Below, piece after piece: positions 56,898-64,000 of a DNA stretch of 64,000 bases. Numbering within the stretch: the stretch's first letter is position 1; each line of letters begins with the position of its first letter. Origin of the DNA: Desulfovibrio fairfieldensis (GTDB taxonomy: Bacteria > Desulfobacterota > Desulfovibrionia > Desulfovibrionales > Desulfovibrionaceae); assembly GCF_001553605.1 (NCBI RefSeq), contig NZ_CP014229.1, forward strand, positions 1,020,501 through 1,084,500, read 5' to 3'. Under the pieces are notes generated by a model. That model did not search any database, was not told the DNA's origin, and saw only the letters and a program-made list of their open reading frames with translations. A program made the translations under genes and the position numbers.

Positions 56898-57048
56898 AAT
56901 CTCCTGTCCTTATTTGCTCTATGCGGTTTTCAGAGAACCTAACGGCGGCCCCAGGAGAAAGCTGGAAGCCCCCAAGCGCGCGTTTGTTCCTATAAACCCA
57001 TGCGCGCGATACGTTCAAGAGGGTGGAAACCTGAGATGCGGTAAGCAT
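56728..57048 (-). CDS. Excisionase-like HTH protein
   Basis: The 106-residue protein starts 'MLTASQVSTLLNVSRAWVYRNK', a MerR/AlpA-type winged helix as in excisionases and phage regulators, and has a basic C-terminal tail. AAGGAG lies before ATG 57048. It overlaps the start of int by 170 bp in a different frame. It probably controls recombination direction or int expression. Confidence 0.7.
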   Translation of the reverse strand: MLTASQVSTLLNVSRAWVYRNKRALGGFQLSPGAAVRFSENRIEQIRTGDYALSDAQREMARDADDTGPRSHEIISDQGRGKKMGGRTKRRAVGSRDFADPYGLLA

Positions 57049-57070
57049 TGCTGTTCTCCTTAGCGCCTTC

Positions 57071-57166
57071 TCATCTCGCTTCAAGCAAGTTCAACTGTGG
57101 TGGCCGGCTGATTTTTTTATGGGCAGTGATGTACTGACCCGAGAGTATGCCGATTGTATTGGGCAT
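57071..57166 (-). CDS. Possible 31-residue leader peptide
   Basis: A short frame (MPNTIGILS...) has GAGGA 8 nt before its ATG and ends 23 bp before the excisionase-like gene. Nothing else supports it. An overlapping 24-codon frame starts just upstream, so only one can be real. Confidence 0.3.
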   Translation of the reverse strand: MPNTIGILSGQYITAHKKISRPPQLNLLEAR

Positions 57167-57264
57167 GGCTGTTTTCCTCGGTTTCTGCCATCAATGGGAA
57201 CCGGGCTCCTTTGTCCCGGTTCTGATGATGGTGGAAATAGTTCTGCTCTCCGGGGTGCTGGAAG

Positions 57265-58038
57265 CTAGGCGATCACCTTCACGCCATCGGGCAGATTGGC
57301 ATGAAGCCACTCGGAAATGGAGCTGATAGCCGTGATTTTCCAGGCGCCGCCGTCAGCTTCGATGAGCGAGCAGGTCAGGGGATCGGAACCCAGGCGAAAG
57401 ACGAACTTGCGCGGGGGCTGATCCACTTCCACAAAGGTACTGAACGGTATGAGCACGGCGGGGCAGGGTACAGGGACTGTGGATTTCCGCGCCGCGCCCT
57501 GTCGGATGGAAACCTCCTGTGATACGCCGTCATCAAGGAGATGGACTTCGCTGGTGTCCACAATATTGCCGGAAACTTGCAACAGGCTTTGGAGGTCTTC
57601 GCTTTCGCAGAAGCATGATTGTAGCCAGGGCACGAATTTGTCCGGCGACACATGCTGATTGAACATATGTTCCGGTATGACGGCGCGAGCCTGCATGAAA
57701 ACGTCGCGCTGGCGAAAACCACCGAACGGAGTGGAAATGACATCGACGAGCTGCGGTCCGCGGACATGCACCATGGTTTTCTGAAGATCCAGTCCATCGG
57801 GGTTGTCGGTCAGGTAGTCCTTGATGGACGAGAGCGTGCTGACGTTCAAAGTACCCACCAGGGCTTCGCGCAATTCTTTCCAATCATGATCAGCATCGGG
57901 CTTGTAGAACACACGCTCGTCATCCAGTTTGTGCATAATGAAAGTCTGTACATTGGACTTCTTTTCGGCTTCCAGTTGTTGGCCAAGACCCACAAGATGG
58001 GCATCGGCTTCTTTGCGATTGTCAATAAGTTGTGACAC
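57265..58038 (-). CDS. Phage protein, possibly DUF2303/YfdQ-like
   Basis: The 257-residue protein has no membrane segment. The order of features ('FIMHKLDDERVFYKP' early, a central 'VSPDKFVPWLQSCF' stretch, then a strand-rich C-terminal half ending 'ISEWLHANLPDGVKVI') recalls the YfdQ/DUF2303 family of phage early genes, function unknown. The match is from memory and weak. The GTG start has GAGGAT upstream. It lies between the excisionase and the recombination genes. Confidence 0.6.
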   Translation of the reverse strand: MSQLIDNRKEADAHLVGLGQQLEAEKKSNVQTFIMHKLDDERVFYKPDADHDWKELREALVGTLNVSTLSSIKDYLTDNPDGLDLQKTMVHVRGPQLVDVISTPFGGFRQRDVFMQARAVIPEHMFNQHVSPDKFVPWLQSCFCESEDLQSLLQVSGNIVDTSEVHLLDDGVSQEVSIRQGAARKSTVPVPCPAVLIPFSTFVEVDQPPRKFVFRLGSDPLTCSLIEADGGAWKITAISSISEWLHANLPDGVKVIA

Positions 58039-58062
58039 TTGGATATCCTCTCTGGTTGATGG

Positions 58063-58449
58063 TTAGTTGCTCTGTGCAGCCTTGAAAGGCGTCACGTTTT
58101 TGGAGGTTTTTTCGTGGACCTCGCCGGGCATAGTGCCTTCAAGGCGGAGCTGGCCGGGATTGTGATCCTTGGCGGCCTCGAACAGCAGATGTTTGCCATC
58201 TTCCTTGTCCAGCAGCAGCGGAATTTCCTGCGCTTCCTGAGGCTGGAGGGAGGTTTTGACCGTGGCCTTGGCCATGGGAAAATTGCGGTCCTTATTCGGT
58301 TTAAAGACGATTTCAAGCACCAATTTGCGGGGCTTTTCCGGCGGAGTATTCACGTCAGCGATGTTTTCCGCGATTTGGGCCAGGGCTTCATCCACAGCTT
58401 CAATGATGCCGCCGCCATTCATGTGGGCGAGGGACAAGGGAATGCTCAT
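58063..58449 (-). CDS. Conserved phage protein of unknown function
   Basis: The 128-residue protein has an N-terminal helical part ('GGGIIEAVDEALAQIAENIADVN') and a beta-rich centre ('KLVLEIVFKPNKDRNFPMAK', 'ATVKTSLQPQEA'). It resembles small proteins of phage early regions that are sometimes labelled replication terminator protein, a name without firm support here. ATG 58449 follows GGAGG. Confidence 0.65.
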   Translation of the reverse strand: MSIPLSLAHMNGGGIIEAVDEALAQIAENIADVNTPPEKPRKLVLEIVFKPNKDRNFPMAKATVKTSLQPQEAQEIPLLLDKEDGKHLLFEAAKDHNPGQLRLEGTMPGEVHEKTSKNVTPFKAAQSN

Positions 58450-58495
58450 ATTTACCTCCAGGTTATTGTGGTCTGTGCAGACCGTCTTGGTTTGT

Positions 58496-58768
58496 TTAAG
58501 CGTGTTGCGAGGAATCGGCCGACGCGTTTGCGGCACAGCCGCAGGGAATGAGGAACCGGGCACCCTGGCCGGAAATCAGCCAGTCGGGATTGAACCCTTT
58601 CCTGCGCAGCAGGATGAGCAGCCAGTCCGCGGGAATGCTGCCTCGGCGTTTGGCATCGGAAATGCTGGACTGGCGAATGCCCAGATACGCGGCAAGTTCG
58701 GTTTGCGTGCGACAGCCGGTCGCCTCCTGGATACGGGCATAGGCCTCGGGGAAATTGAATTGGCACAT
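58496..58768 (-). CDS. CI-type phage repressor, HTH only
   Basis: The 90-residue protein has the phage CI repressor helix-turn-helix ('TQTELAAYLGIRQSSISDAKRRGSIPADWL') read in two halves, with the typical 'NPDWLISGQG' ending. It lacks the LexA-like peptidase domain of full-length CI. ATG 58768 has GGAGG 13 nt upstream; an earlier in-frame ATG exists at 58810. It lies inside the early gene cluster on the same strand, so it may regulate that operon rather than hold classical lysogeny. Confidence 0.75.
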   Translation of the reverse strand: MCQFNFPEAYARIQEATGCRTQTELAAYLGIRQSSISDAKRRGSIPADWLLILLRRKGFNPDWLISGQGARFLIPCGCAANASADSSQHA

Positions 58769-58788
58769 GGTGTTGCAGACACCTCCAG

Positions 58789-59733
58789 CTATATTTTGCG
58801 CACGCCGCATGACGTGCAGAGTTCTTTGAGTTGAGAGATGGCAATCTGTATGGAGGCTTCCTTATCCGGGGGATAGGAAAGCATCAGCATCAACCGGATT
58901 TCCTGGCCCGAGGAGGCTGTCGGGGCGGTTTCAGGAGGGACCGAGGCCGCCGTAACCGTTCGAGACGCTTGGGGCACAACCGGAGCGGATGACACAGTGC
59001 GTATTGCCTGTGGCTGCGCCGCATCCAGCCGCGTCTGTTCCGTCGCAAAGGCCGCATTGATGGCCTTGAATGATTCATCCAGGGGCGTGTCGAGACTGCA
59101 CAGATCGGGCGTCATAAATCGGGCCAGGGAAAGCTCCAGACCATGACGGGCATTCAGGTCCTTGACGTGGTTCTCAATCGCAAGAGTGCGTTCTTGCCTG
59201 GCCTGTTCCAGCCGCTTTTGCTCGGCCTCTTCCCGGACACGAGACTCAATGATGCCCGCTATCGCTTCCCGGATGCCCTTTTTCGAGGCGCGGACATTGA
59301 GCCATTCGTCCCTGATGGATATGTCGAACGGGGCCAGGGCGGGCCGAGCCGCAAAGGCCTCCGCGATCATGGCTTGCACGGAAGTTTTCCGATCCTCACG
59401 CTGCCGCGCCTCAATCCCCTTCACCTGTTCGGAAAGGGCGGCATAGGCGCGGGTGAAAATGCCCGTGATTTCCTTGGCCTGTTGCTGAAATGCTTCGATG
59501 GGCGCGGAGACGTTCTTGACCGCCTTTTTTCTGGCTTCCTCCAGGGCGGCCCTGGTCGCGTTGATGCGGGCCATATCCTTTTTGATGTCCGGTACGGATT
59601 CTTCCGTAACGACAAGATCAGTGTATTTGGCGGTTACGTCCGTGGCCCAGGCTTTGAGCCCTTCGTAATTGAAAGCCAGAGAAGGCAGGGTGCTTTGGAC
59701 GTTGAGATCAAGAGCCGCTTCGGTCTGAGTCAT
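58789..59733 (-). CDS. DUF1351-family phage protein
   Basis: The 314-residue protein is mostly helical: 'SVPDIKKDMARINATRAALEEARK' and 'APIEAFQQQAKEITGIF' form a long coiled-coil-like stretch as in DUF1351 proteins, which lie beside phage recombination genes. The C-terminal ~60 residues after an Ala/Pro/Ser linker form a small DUF-like domain ending 'LKELCTSCGVRKI'. ATG 59733 follows GGAGA. It starts 3 bp after the 359-residue gene and probably works with it. Confidence 0.75.
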   Translation of the reverse strand: MTQTEAALDLNVQSTLPSLAFNYEGLKAWATDVTAKYTDLVVTEESVPDIKKDMARINATRAALEEARKKAVKNVSAPIEAFQQQAKEITGIFTRAYAALSEQVKGIEARQREDRKTSVQAMIAEAFAARPALAPFDISIRDEWLNVRASKKGIREAIAGIIESRVREEAEQKRLEQARQERTLAIENHVKDLNARHGLELSLARFMTPDLCSLDTPLDESFKAINAAFATEQTRLDAAQPQAIRTVSSAPVVPQASRTVTAASVPPETAPTASSGQEIRLMLMLSYPPDKEASIQIAISQLKELCTSCGVRKI

Positions 59734-59735
59734 GG

Positions 59736-60815
59736 TTATTTCTCCCCTTGCCACGAGGGGCAGAACATGCCCGAGGCGTCCGTATAGCTGGGGCAGGAGG
59801 GACATTGGGCCGCTTCCACAAGCGCGCCGTCACGATTCGGGCAGGGAATCTGCGTGGTGCCGTCCCGTTCAGGCGCATTCGCGGCCAACGTTGCCTGCTG
59901 GCCGGACGGGGACTCGGCGGCGTGGGCGTCTTGCGCGGCGGGTTTGGCGTTCTCCTTGGCAAGACGGCCCTTGAGTTCTTCCGCCTTGGCCGCCGTGGCG
60001 GCATCAGCGGGTTTGATGGTCATGTCGAACCAGTCTTCCGGCTTGCTCACTCCATCCTTGATGTTGTTGTAGATTTTCCACAGGCGCAGGATTTCCCCGG
60101 CCTGGATCGCGTCAAGGCGGTGCCCGAGCCGGGCTTCAATGTGTTCCTGAAGCACGCCGAAGGGCTGGAACACCGCCAGCATGTTTTTCCTGGCTTCCTT
60201 GATGTCCCCGACTTCCGCATTCATGGTGATTTCGCACTGGCGCACGGCGTCTTCAATCACGTCTCCGGGAATGATTTCGAGGATGGTCGCGCGGACACGG
60301 CGTTGCGCGTAGTTGGCAACGAGTTCGTAGATGTCCCGCTCGTCTTTCAGCGCGTACCCGCCCTTTTTGGTATCGCGCCAATGTTTGACCGCAAACTGGC
60401 GCATGGCCTTGGTGTTGGTTTCCAAGTCCCAGGCATAGGCTTCGACTTCGGACTTTCCCTGGTCGCGGCTCATTTCGCGGAAGCCGTAGGTCATATTGCC
60501 CCAGGCGCGGGCCGCGGCTTCGGCCAGCCGGATAGAGGGGCCGGATATCGGTTCTTTGCCGCGCTCGTATTCATAGAGGGCTCTTTTGGCGAGGTTGAGG
60601 CGGCTGCACGCCGTGATCAGGCGTTCACGGGCCTTGATTTCGTCGCGGGGACGGCTGGCCGCGATAACTAAAGCCGCCTGGACTTCGGCGATGGCCCGTT
60701 GCTGATCAGCCGATGCGATTGCGGACTCGGGCGCGGCAACTTGGTTGTTTTGCGCGGCCAGGGTCGCATTTCCGCTGGCGGGCAGAGTGGGGATATTGCT
60801 CGGATGCTGGCTCAT
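59736..60815 (-). CDS. Unclassified phage recombination-module protein
   Basis: The 359-residue protein has a conserved core (~55-240) with 'AKRALYEYERGKEPISGPSI', 'AARAWGNMTYGFREMSRDQG', 'YAWDLETNTKAMRQF' and 'RRVRATILEIIPGDVIEDAV'. I know such proteins beside YqaJ-type nucleases in phages, without assigned function. A C-terminal tail has four cysteines ('CPNRDG', 'CPSCPS', 'FCPSW'), possibly binding zinc. By position it may be a single-strand annealing protein or nuclease partner; this is inference. Its ATG overlaps the nuclease stop by 4 bp. Confidence 0.7.
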   Translation of the reverse strand: MSQHPSNIPTLPASGNATLAAQNNQVAAPESAIASADQQRAIAEVQAALVIAASRPRDEIKARERLITACSRLNLAKRALYEYERGKEPISGPSIRLAEAAARAWGNMTYGFREMSRDQGKSEVEAYAWDLETNTKAMRQFAVKHWRDTKKGGYALKDERDIYELVANYAQRRVRATILEIIPGDVIEDAVRQCEITMNAEVGDIKEARKNMLAVFQPFGVLQEHIEARLGHRLDAIQAGEILRLWKIYNNIKDGVSKPEDWFDMTIKPADAATAAKAEELKGRLAKENAKPAAQDAHAAESPSGQQATLAANAPERDGTTQIPCPNRDGALVEAAQCPSCPSYTDASGMFCPSWQGEK

Positions 60816-61660
60816 GCTGCTTTCTCCATCAAATCCCGCAGGCGCGGGGTTCCGTGTTTGTCGATGTTCAGGGCAATTCCCGCGCCGCGTACCCGAGCCT
60901 TTCCGGTGGATTGGGCAAGGGTAACGAGCGCGGCCCGGCAATGCTTTTCATAGGTTTCGGCGTCTTTGAGGATGGCGCGGGCTTCCCGCCATGCGGCTGC
61001 CGCTGTTGTCCATTCCGGGCTGTCCAGGCGCGCCAGGGCCGGATCAAGAGGCGGCAAGTTCACGTTTCCGGCGAGGTCTGCTTCAGGGGGAATCGCCGTC
61101 AGGACATATCGCTCCCAAAAATCGCGGGCGATGTCCCACATGGCGTGGATCAGCGCGTCGTCGCGCTCAATGGGCAGGCGGATCATGCGCCACATTTCCG
61201 CGCTGAATACCGCCAGTTCGGCCCGGTTGAGCCCGGTGACGCCCAGGTAGTGCTGAATTTGCACAAGATATTGATGGGTCGCCCCTCCCTGCTCCATTGC
61301 CAGAAAGCCGGCCATGCGCGGGGTTTTGATTTCCAGGACGCCGGGAGCGCCGTCGTCGGGGAGCGCGATGCCGTCCAGGTTGGCGATGGCCCATGTTTCG
61401 CTCAAATGGCGCTGCATGGGGGGCGTCTGGACGGTCCAGCCGGTTTCGCGGGCGTACATGTCGCGCACAATCGGTTCCAGATAGTGACCGCGCTGGAAAT
61501 CCGGGGAACTGTCCGTGTCGTCCGGGCGCCCGAAAATTTTGTCTTCCCACACGTCGCGGGCGGTGCGGCCGAACTGGTCCACGCCGAGCAGCGCAGCCAT
61601 GTCGGACCCGCCGATGCCGGTGCGGCGCTGAGCGAGAAATGTCGAGCGGTCCATGTCCAT
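60812..61660 (-). CDS. YqaJ-type phage exonuclease
   Basis: The 282-residue protein has the YqaJ/lambda-exonuclease fold: 'RRTGIGGSDMAALLGV' at the N terminus, 'RGHYLEPIVRDMYARETG' (catalytic Glu), 'ANLDGIAL' (catalytic Asp), and 'GVLEIKTPR' (E-x-K) with 'YLVQIQHYLGV'. It would resect double-stranded ends for phage recombination. I chose ATG 61660, which overlaps the upstream stop (TAATG); 61654 is also possible. Confidence 0.9.
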   Translation of the reverse strand: MDMDRSTFLAQRRTGIGGSDMAALLGVDQFGRTARDVWEDKIFGRPDDTDSSPDFQRGHYLEPIVRDMYARETGWTVQTPPMQRHLSETWAIANLDGIALPDDGAPGVLEIKTPRMAGFLAMEQGGATHQYLVQIQHYLGVTGLNRAELAVFSAEMWRMIRLPIERDDALIHAMWDIARDFWERYVLTAIPPEADLAGNVNLPPLDPALARLDSPEWTTAAAAWREARAILKDAETYEKHCRAALVTLAQSTGKARVRGAGIALNIDKHGTPRLRDLMEKAA

Positions 61661-61920
61661 TACGCGGCGCTCCCGCATCCCGGCTGCTGGCGGGCGCGTT
61701 TTCGGGGGAACAGGCTCGGGCACATCCGGAAAATATCAAGGCGGACCGACTGGAGAATGAGCCTGACGCACACGCCTTTGTCCCCGTGCTTTCTGGTCCA
61801 TTCCGCCGCACGGATCAGCCATTCACTCGCGGTCTTGGCCGTGCGGGGGTATTGGCGGGCTTCATATTCGAGCGTCTGAGCCCGGTCCTTAATGAATTGC
61901 GCTGTTTCTGCTCTGGTCAT
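61660..61920 (-). CDS. Small phage protein, helical and basic
   Basis: The 86-residue protein has a helical N-terminal half ('TRAETAQFIKDRAQTLEYEA') and a basic tail. GGAGA lies before ATG 61920 and the stop overlaps the exonuclease start. No family is recognised. Its position suggests it is part of the recombination operon. Confidence 0.65.
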   Translation of the reverse strand: MTRAETAQFIKDRAQTLEYEARQYPRTAKTASEWLIRAAEWTRKHGDKGVCVRLILQSVRLDIFRMCPSLFPRKRARQQPGCGSAA

Positions 61921-61924
61921 TTTT

Positions 61925-62317
61925 CTATCTCCATTCCTGGCATATCCGCACCACTGCTTTGCACTGCTCCACGTCCATCCAGCCGATGTGGCAAAATCGG
62001 GATTCGGGGTAGGTGCCCAGGGCTTTTGCCAGTTTGCGGTAGGCGTCGGCCCGACTGAGGGGGCCGGTCCTCCAGAGAGGGTCAAAGACCGCATGCGCAT
62101 TGGATTTCCAGCGGCGAAGTTCCGCGTTCGCCAGTCTGCCCATAGGGGCCGCGCGGCGGCTGTTTTTGTGACAGCCTACCCACGCCGCACAGTCCCGGCA
62201 GAGCCAGAAAAACAGATCCGTGAATCTTCCCGGCCCGTATATGGCGGCTCCGTTGACCAGCTTGGCCGGGCGGCCGCAATACGGGCACGAGACGGCGGGC
62301 AGAACTGTGAGCCCCAT
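61925..62317 (-). CDS. Zinc-finger-containing phage protein (DUF3268-like)
   Basis: The 130-residue protein has 'CPYCGRPAKLV' and 'WLCRDCAAWVGCHK' zinc-binding pairs, followed by 'GRLANAELRRWKSNAHAVFDPLW' and 'RFCHIGWMDVEQCKAVV'. This matches the zinc-finger-containing domain family of phages. The function is unknown, probably DNA-related. ATG 62317 overlaps the upstream stop (TGATG). Confidence 0.8.
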   Translation of the reverse strand: MGLTVLPAVSCPYCGRPAKLVNGAAIYGPGRFTDLFFWLCRDCAAWVGCHKNSRRAAPMGRLANAELRRWKSNAHAVFDPLWRTGPLSRADAYRKLAKALGTYPESRFCHIGWMDVEQCKAVVRICQEWR

Positions 62318-62718
62318 CACGCGGCCTTTCTCGGGGCGGCCTGTGCCGGGCTTTCCGGTTCCGTGGTTTCTTCCACAAGCGCGGGGTGGGCGGCCTTGAG
62401 TTCTTCCATTCTGGCCGCCGCCCATTCCGCGTCAGAAATCAGGTCGTCATGCATGCCCTGGTAGGCGTCCAGCAACGCGGCAGCGTCGTATTCCGTCCCG
62501 CACTTCGGGCAGAGGTAGAGAGAACCGTCTTGCTTGAGATAGGCGGCCTTTCCGCGTTCGTCGCATTCCGGGCACAGATAGGGGGTAGCGCGCAGGCTGG
62601 CGATCCGGCGGGCGCGTGTTTCCTCTTCCCGCGCTTGCTCCGCAATGGCGCAGCGGCGCGGGTCTGTACACGTTCCTGTCGAAAATTGTTCATGGCTGCA
62701 TCCCATTCCATAGCACAT
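62317..62718 (-). CDS. Small zinc-ribbon phage protein
   Basis: The 133-residue protein has two CxxC pairs ('CPECDE', 'CPKCGT') forming a zinc ribbon at about residues 49-73, plus N-terminal cysteines, and an acidic C-terminal tail. ATG 62718 follows AGGAGG. It heads a tightly overlapping set of genes that runs to the exonuclease and beyond. Confidence 0.7.
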   Translation of the reverse strand: MCYGMGCSHEQFSTGTCTDPRRCAIAEQAREEETRARRIASLRATPYLCPECDERGKAAYLKQDGSLYLCPKCGTEYDAAALLDAYQGMHDDLISDAEWAAARMEELKAAHPALVEETTEPESPAQAAPRKAA

Positions 62719-62788
62719 GGCTTGCCTCCTTTATAAATTCTGTTTCAATTCCTGCCGCGTCTTGCGACGCGGCAAGTCAGAAGAAAAA

Positions 62789-63061
62789 TTACTGTTCAAC
62801 TACGAGAGAATCTTCTTTTACTGGCATCCAATAGCAATCTCTATCTAGTAAATAGCGAGCGCCGCACGCATATAATGAACAAGGTTTTTCCGGCTTGTAG
62901 TAGTCTGTAACTCGTAGATTGAATTTAACCCCATAATCGTTTGTGTAGATAACCTTGTCTCCGGGCTTGAACTTCAACGGCTGGCCGTTTTCCGGGGCAA
63001 AGGGGTGTTCGGCATCATGATTCCGAATGACTTCTTCCATCCATTCCCAATGCGACGACAT
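62789..63061 (-). CDS. Hypothetical phage protein
   Basis: The 90-residue acidic protein has a central 'LKFKPGDKVIYTNDYGVKFNLRV' segment that looks like a small SH3-like barrel, and a C-terminal 'RYLLDRDCYWMPVKED'. I recognise no family. GC content is lower than in the recombination genes. Confidence 0.6.
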   Translation of the reverse strand: MSSHWEWMEEVIRNHDAEHPFAPENGQPLKFKPGDKVIYTNDYGVKFNLRVTDYYKPEKPCSLYACGARYLLDRDCYWMPVKEDSLVVEQ

Positions 63062-63504
63062 GGCGTCCCCTATTCGTGTTCTTGTTTTGTATGAAAGCGA
63101 AAGACTTCATTTCCCCCAAAACATCCAACATATTCAGTCCTGAATCCGCATGATTTGAGGTAGTCGTATCACCCCTTCCCTGCCGTCGCCTGCCTTCCCG
63201 CTGCGCCTGGGCGTCGCCGGGCATCCACCCTCTGCCTTGGCCGCTTGCGGCTTGCCGTGCTCGGTACTTGTGGGGTCGCCTCCGGTTCCGGCTTTGTGGC
63301 TACTCTGGGCCGTAGCCCGTGTTCGCCGCTCTTCCCCGTTGGCAAAATCAAATTATGCAAATGTAAAATCAAAGTCAATAAAAATTTACAAAAGTATAAA
63401 ATTAGCTTATAAAAAAATACGCCGCGAGTTCCGGCGTGATGGCATCCCGGTCAACGGGCACAAAAAGCCCCTCAAGTGAGGGGCGGGGGGAGAGGAGCGA
63501 GATT
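63062..63504. other. Gap in the prophage early region
   Basis: These ~440 bp separate minus-strand genes from a small plus-strand frame. 63340-63425 is AT-rich with short direct repeats of AAAAT/TAAAA type. CCCCTC-AAGT-GAGGGG (63469-63484) forms a hairpin just before the plus-strand ribosome site. It may hold divergent promoters; no gene is convincing. Confidence 0.45.
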
Positions 63505-63699
63505 ATGTCTCAGAAAAACAGCAGGTCATCAGGCGATAAACACGAGAATACCTTCCACGTCTACGTAGCAAAGAGGGTAGATACGTGTGTTTTCCCTGTA
63601 AAAAATAATGTCCATTGTCCGCATTGTGCCGATAAAGAAATATGCAGGAAGCCTACTCTACAATCCTTGCAACTACTCTCACAGCAGATTCAACAATAA
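63505..63699 (+). CDS. Small cysteine-containing protein
   Basis: The 64-residue frame has a polar N terminus and 'CPHCADKEICRKP', which could bind zinc. AGGAG lies 10 nt before ATG 63505. It is the only plus-strand gene candidate of the element and overlaps the end of the convergent gene by 47 bp. Confidence 0.4.
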   Translation: MSQKNSRSSGDKHENTFHVYVAKRVDTCVFPVKNNVHCPHCADKEICRKPTLQSLQLLSQQIQQ

Positions 63700-64000
63700 C
63701 TTCAACCGGGATAACAGGGGTATTGATATTATCATTCATGATGTTGATCCGTTTTATTTCACCTTTCCAATATATTTTTGCATATTCAAAGCAATATTGA
63801 CGATAATTTCCAATGGGAAAAGGGGGACACCAAAAACCCTTATGAGTTGGCTTCTCAGGGTCAATGACCTTTACTTTATATATATTTTGATTTTTCGCGT
63901 TGAAATTTCTGTAGATAACTGCATTTTCTAGAGTATCGAGCAAAAATATGGAATTAAACCGACTCGGTTTTTCTGGATATTGCTCTTTGCGAATGAGTTC
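63653..64000 (-). CDS. DUF2441-like protein, 5' part missing
   Basis: The frame is open to the right edge, so only the last 115 residues are seen. They begin 'ELIRKEQYPEKPSRFNSIFL', a pattern of DUF2441 proteins (R/KE-x-P-PSR followed by a hydrophobic strand), then 'KVIDPEKPTHKG' and a C-terminal strand-rich part. The function is unknown. The gene is clearly AT-rich against the phage core, which suggests a separately acquired accessory gene. A TTG at 63943 is not needed as start. Confidence 0.65.
   Translation of the reverse strand, partial: ELIRKEQYPEKPSRFNSIFLLDTLENAVIYRNFNAKNQNIYKVKVIDPEKPTHKGFWCPPFPIGNYRQYCFEYAKIYWKGEIKRINIMNDNINTPVIPVEVIVESAVRVVARIVE

Noticed and set aside
58496..58768. 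Assignment of the CI-type protein as the prophage lysogeny repressor
   Set aside because: It is short, lacks a peptidase domain and lies within, not divergent from, the early gene cluster. Only an HTH regulator can be claimed.
63169..63378. Minus-strand frame of 69 codons in the prophage gap
   Set aside because: Its C-terminal part is Arg/Pro/Ala-rich low complexity with no ribosome site, so it is probably non-coding.

Overview
The window is a high-GC stretch of a sulfate-reducing Desulfovibrio-type genome (Desulfovibrionaceae, close to Desulfovibrio desulfuricans). The clearest markers are a napC-napM-napA-napD-napG-napH nitrate reductase operon in which the tetraheme cytochrome NapM stands where other bacteria have NapB, and a bacterioferritin followed by a CX4C type-2 rubredoxin. 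Both arrangements are known from D. desulfuricans. TRAP transport, GlpABC and many redox and sensor proteins agree with this. No rRNA operon and no CRISPR array is present.

Layout. 1-8.2 kb is housekeeping: a YjbR-type protein, two SurA-like periplasmic chaperones, a RodZ-like protein, recO, glyQS, rpsT and tRNA-Arg. 8.4-13.6 kb holds glpABC (minus strand) with a divergent NagD-type phosphatase. 13.7-16.8 kb is a DctPQM TRAP transporter. 17.4-22.2 kb is a minus-strand group: tRNA-Leu, adenine deaminase, EamA permease, phosphodiesterase-like protein and polysaccharide deacetylase. 22.4-31.8 kb is a plus-strand envelope region: two glycosyltransferases, a MacB-type permease, an ABC-ATPase fused to a glycosyltransferase, HldE and glucokinase. 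31.9-36.2 kb holds a hybrid histidine kinase and a diguanylate cyclase. 36.7-44 kb is nap plus an FmdE-MoeA fusion, presumably for molybdenum cofactor supply. 44.3-47.1 kb holds glycerate kinase, a Fur/PerR regulator, bacterioferritin and rubredoxin. 47.15-48.9 kb is a decayed patch with an IS200 element and a frameshifted chemoreceptor. 48.9-55.6 kb has YbaK, a second hybrid kinase, an HTH regulator, an RluD-CoaE fusion and an NlpC/P60 lipoprotein.

From tRNA-Glu at 55.73 kb to the right edge lies a prophage or integrative element on the minus strand. It carries a tyrosine integrase next to the tRNA, an excisionase-like protein, a CI-type repressor, a recombination module (YqaJ-type nuclease, an unclassified partner and a DUF1351 protein), small zinc-binding proteins, and at the edge an AT-rich DUF2441-type gene. 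Its far end is outside the window.

The points most worth following are the ABC-ATPase/glycosyltransferase fusion with its permease, a 211-bp hairpin-ended element inside the nap operon, two hybrid kinases sharing a CPFCTNA PAS motif, the FmdE-MoeA fusion, and the unclassified partner of the phage nuclease. All family calls are from reading the sequence; none was checked by database search.
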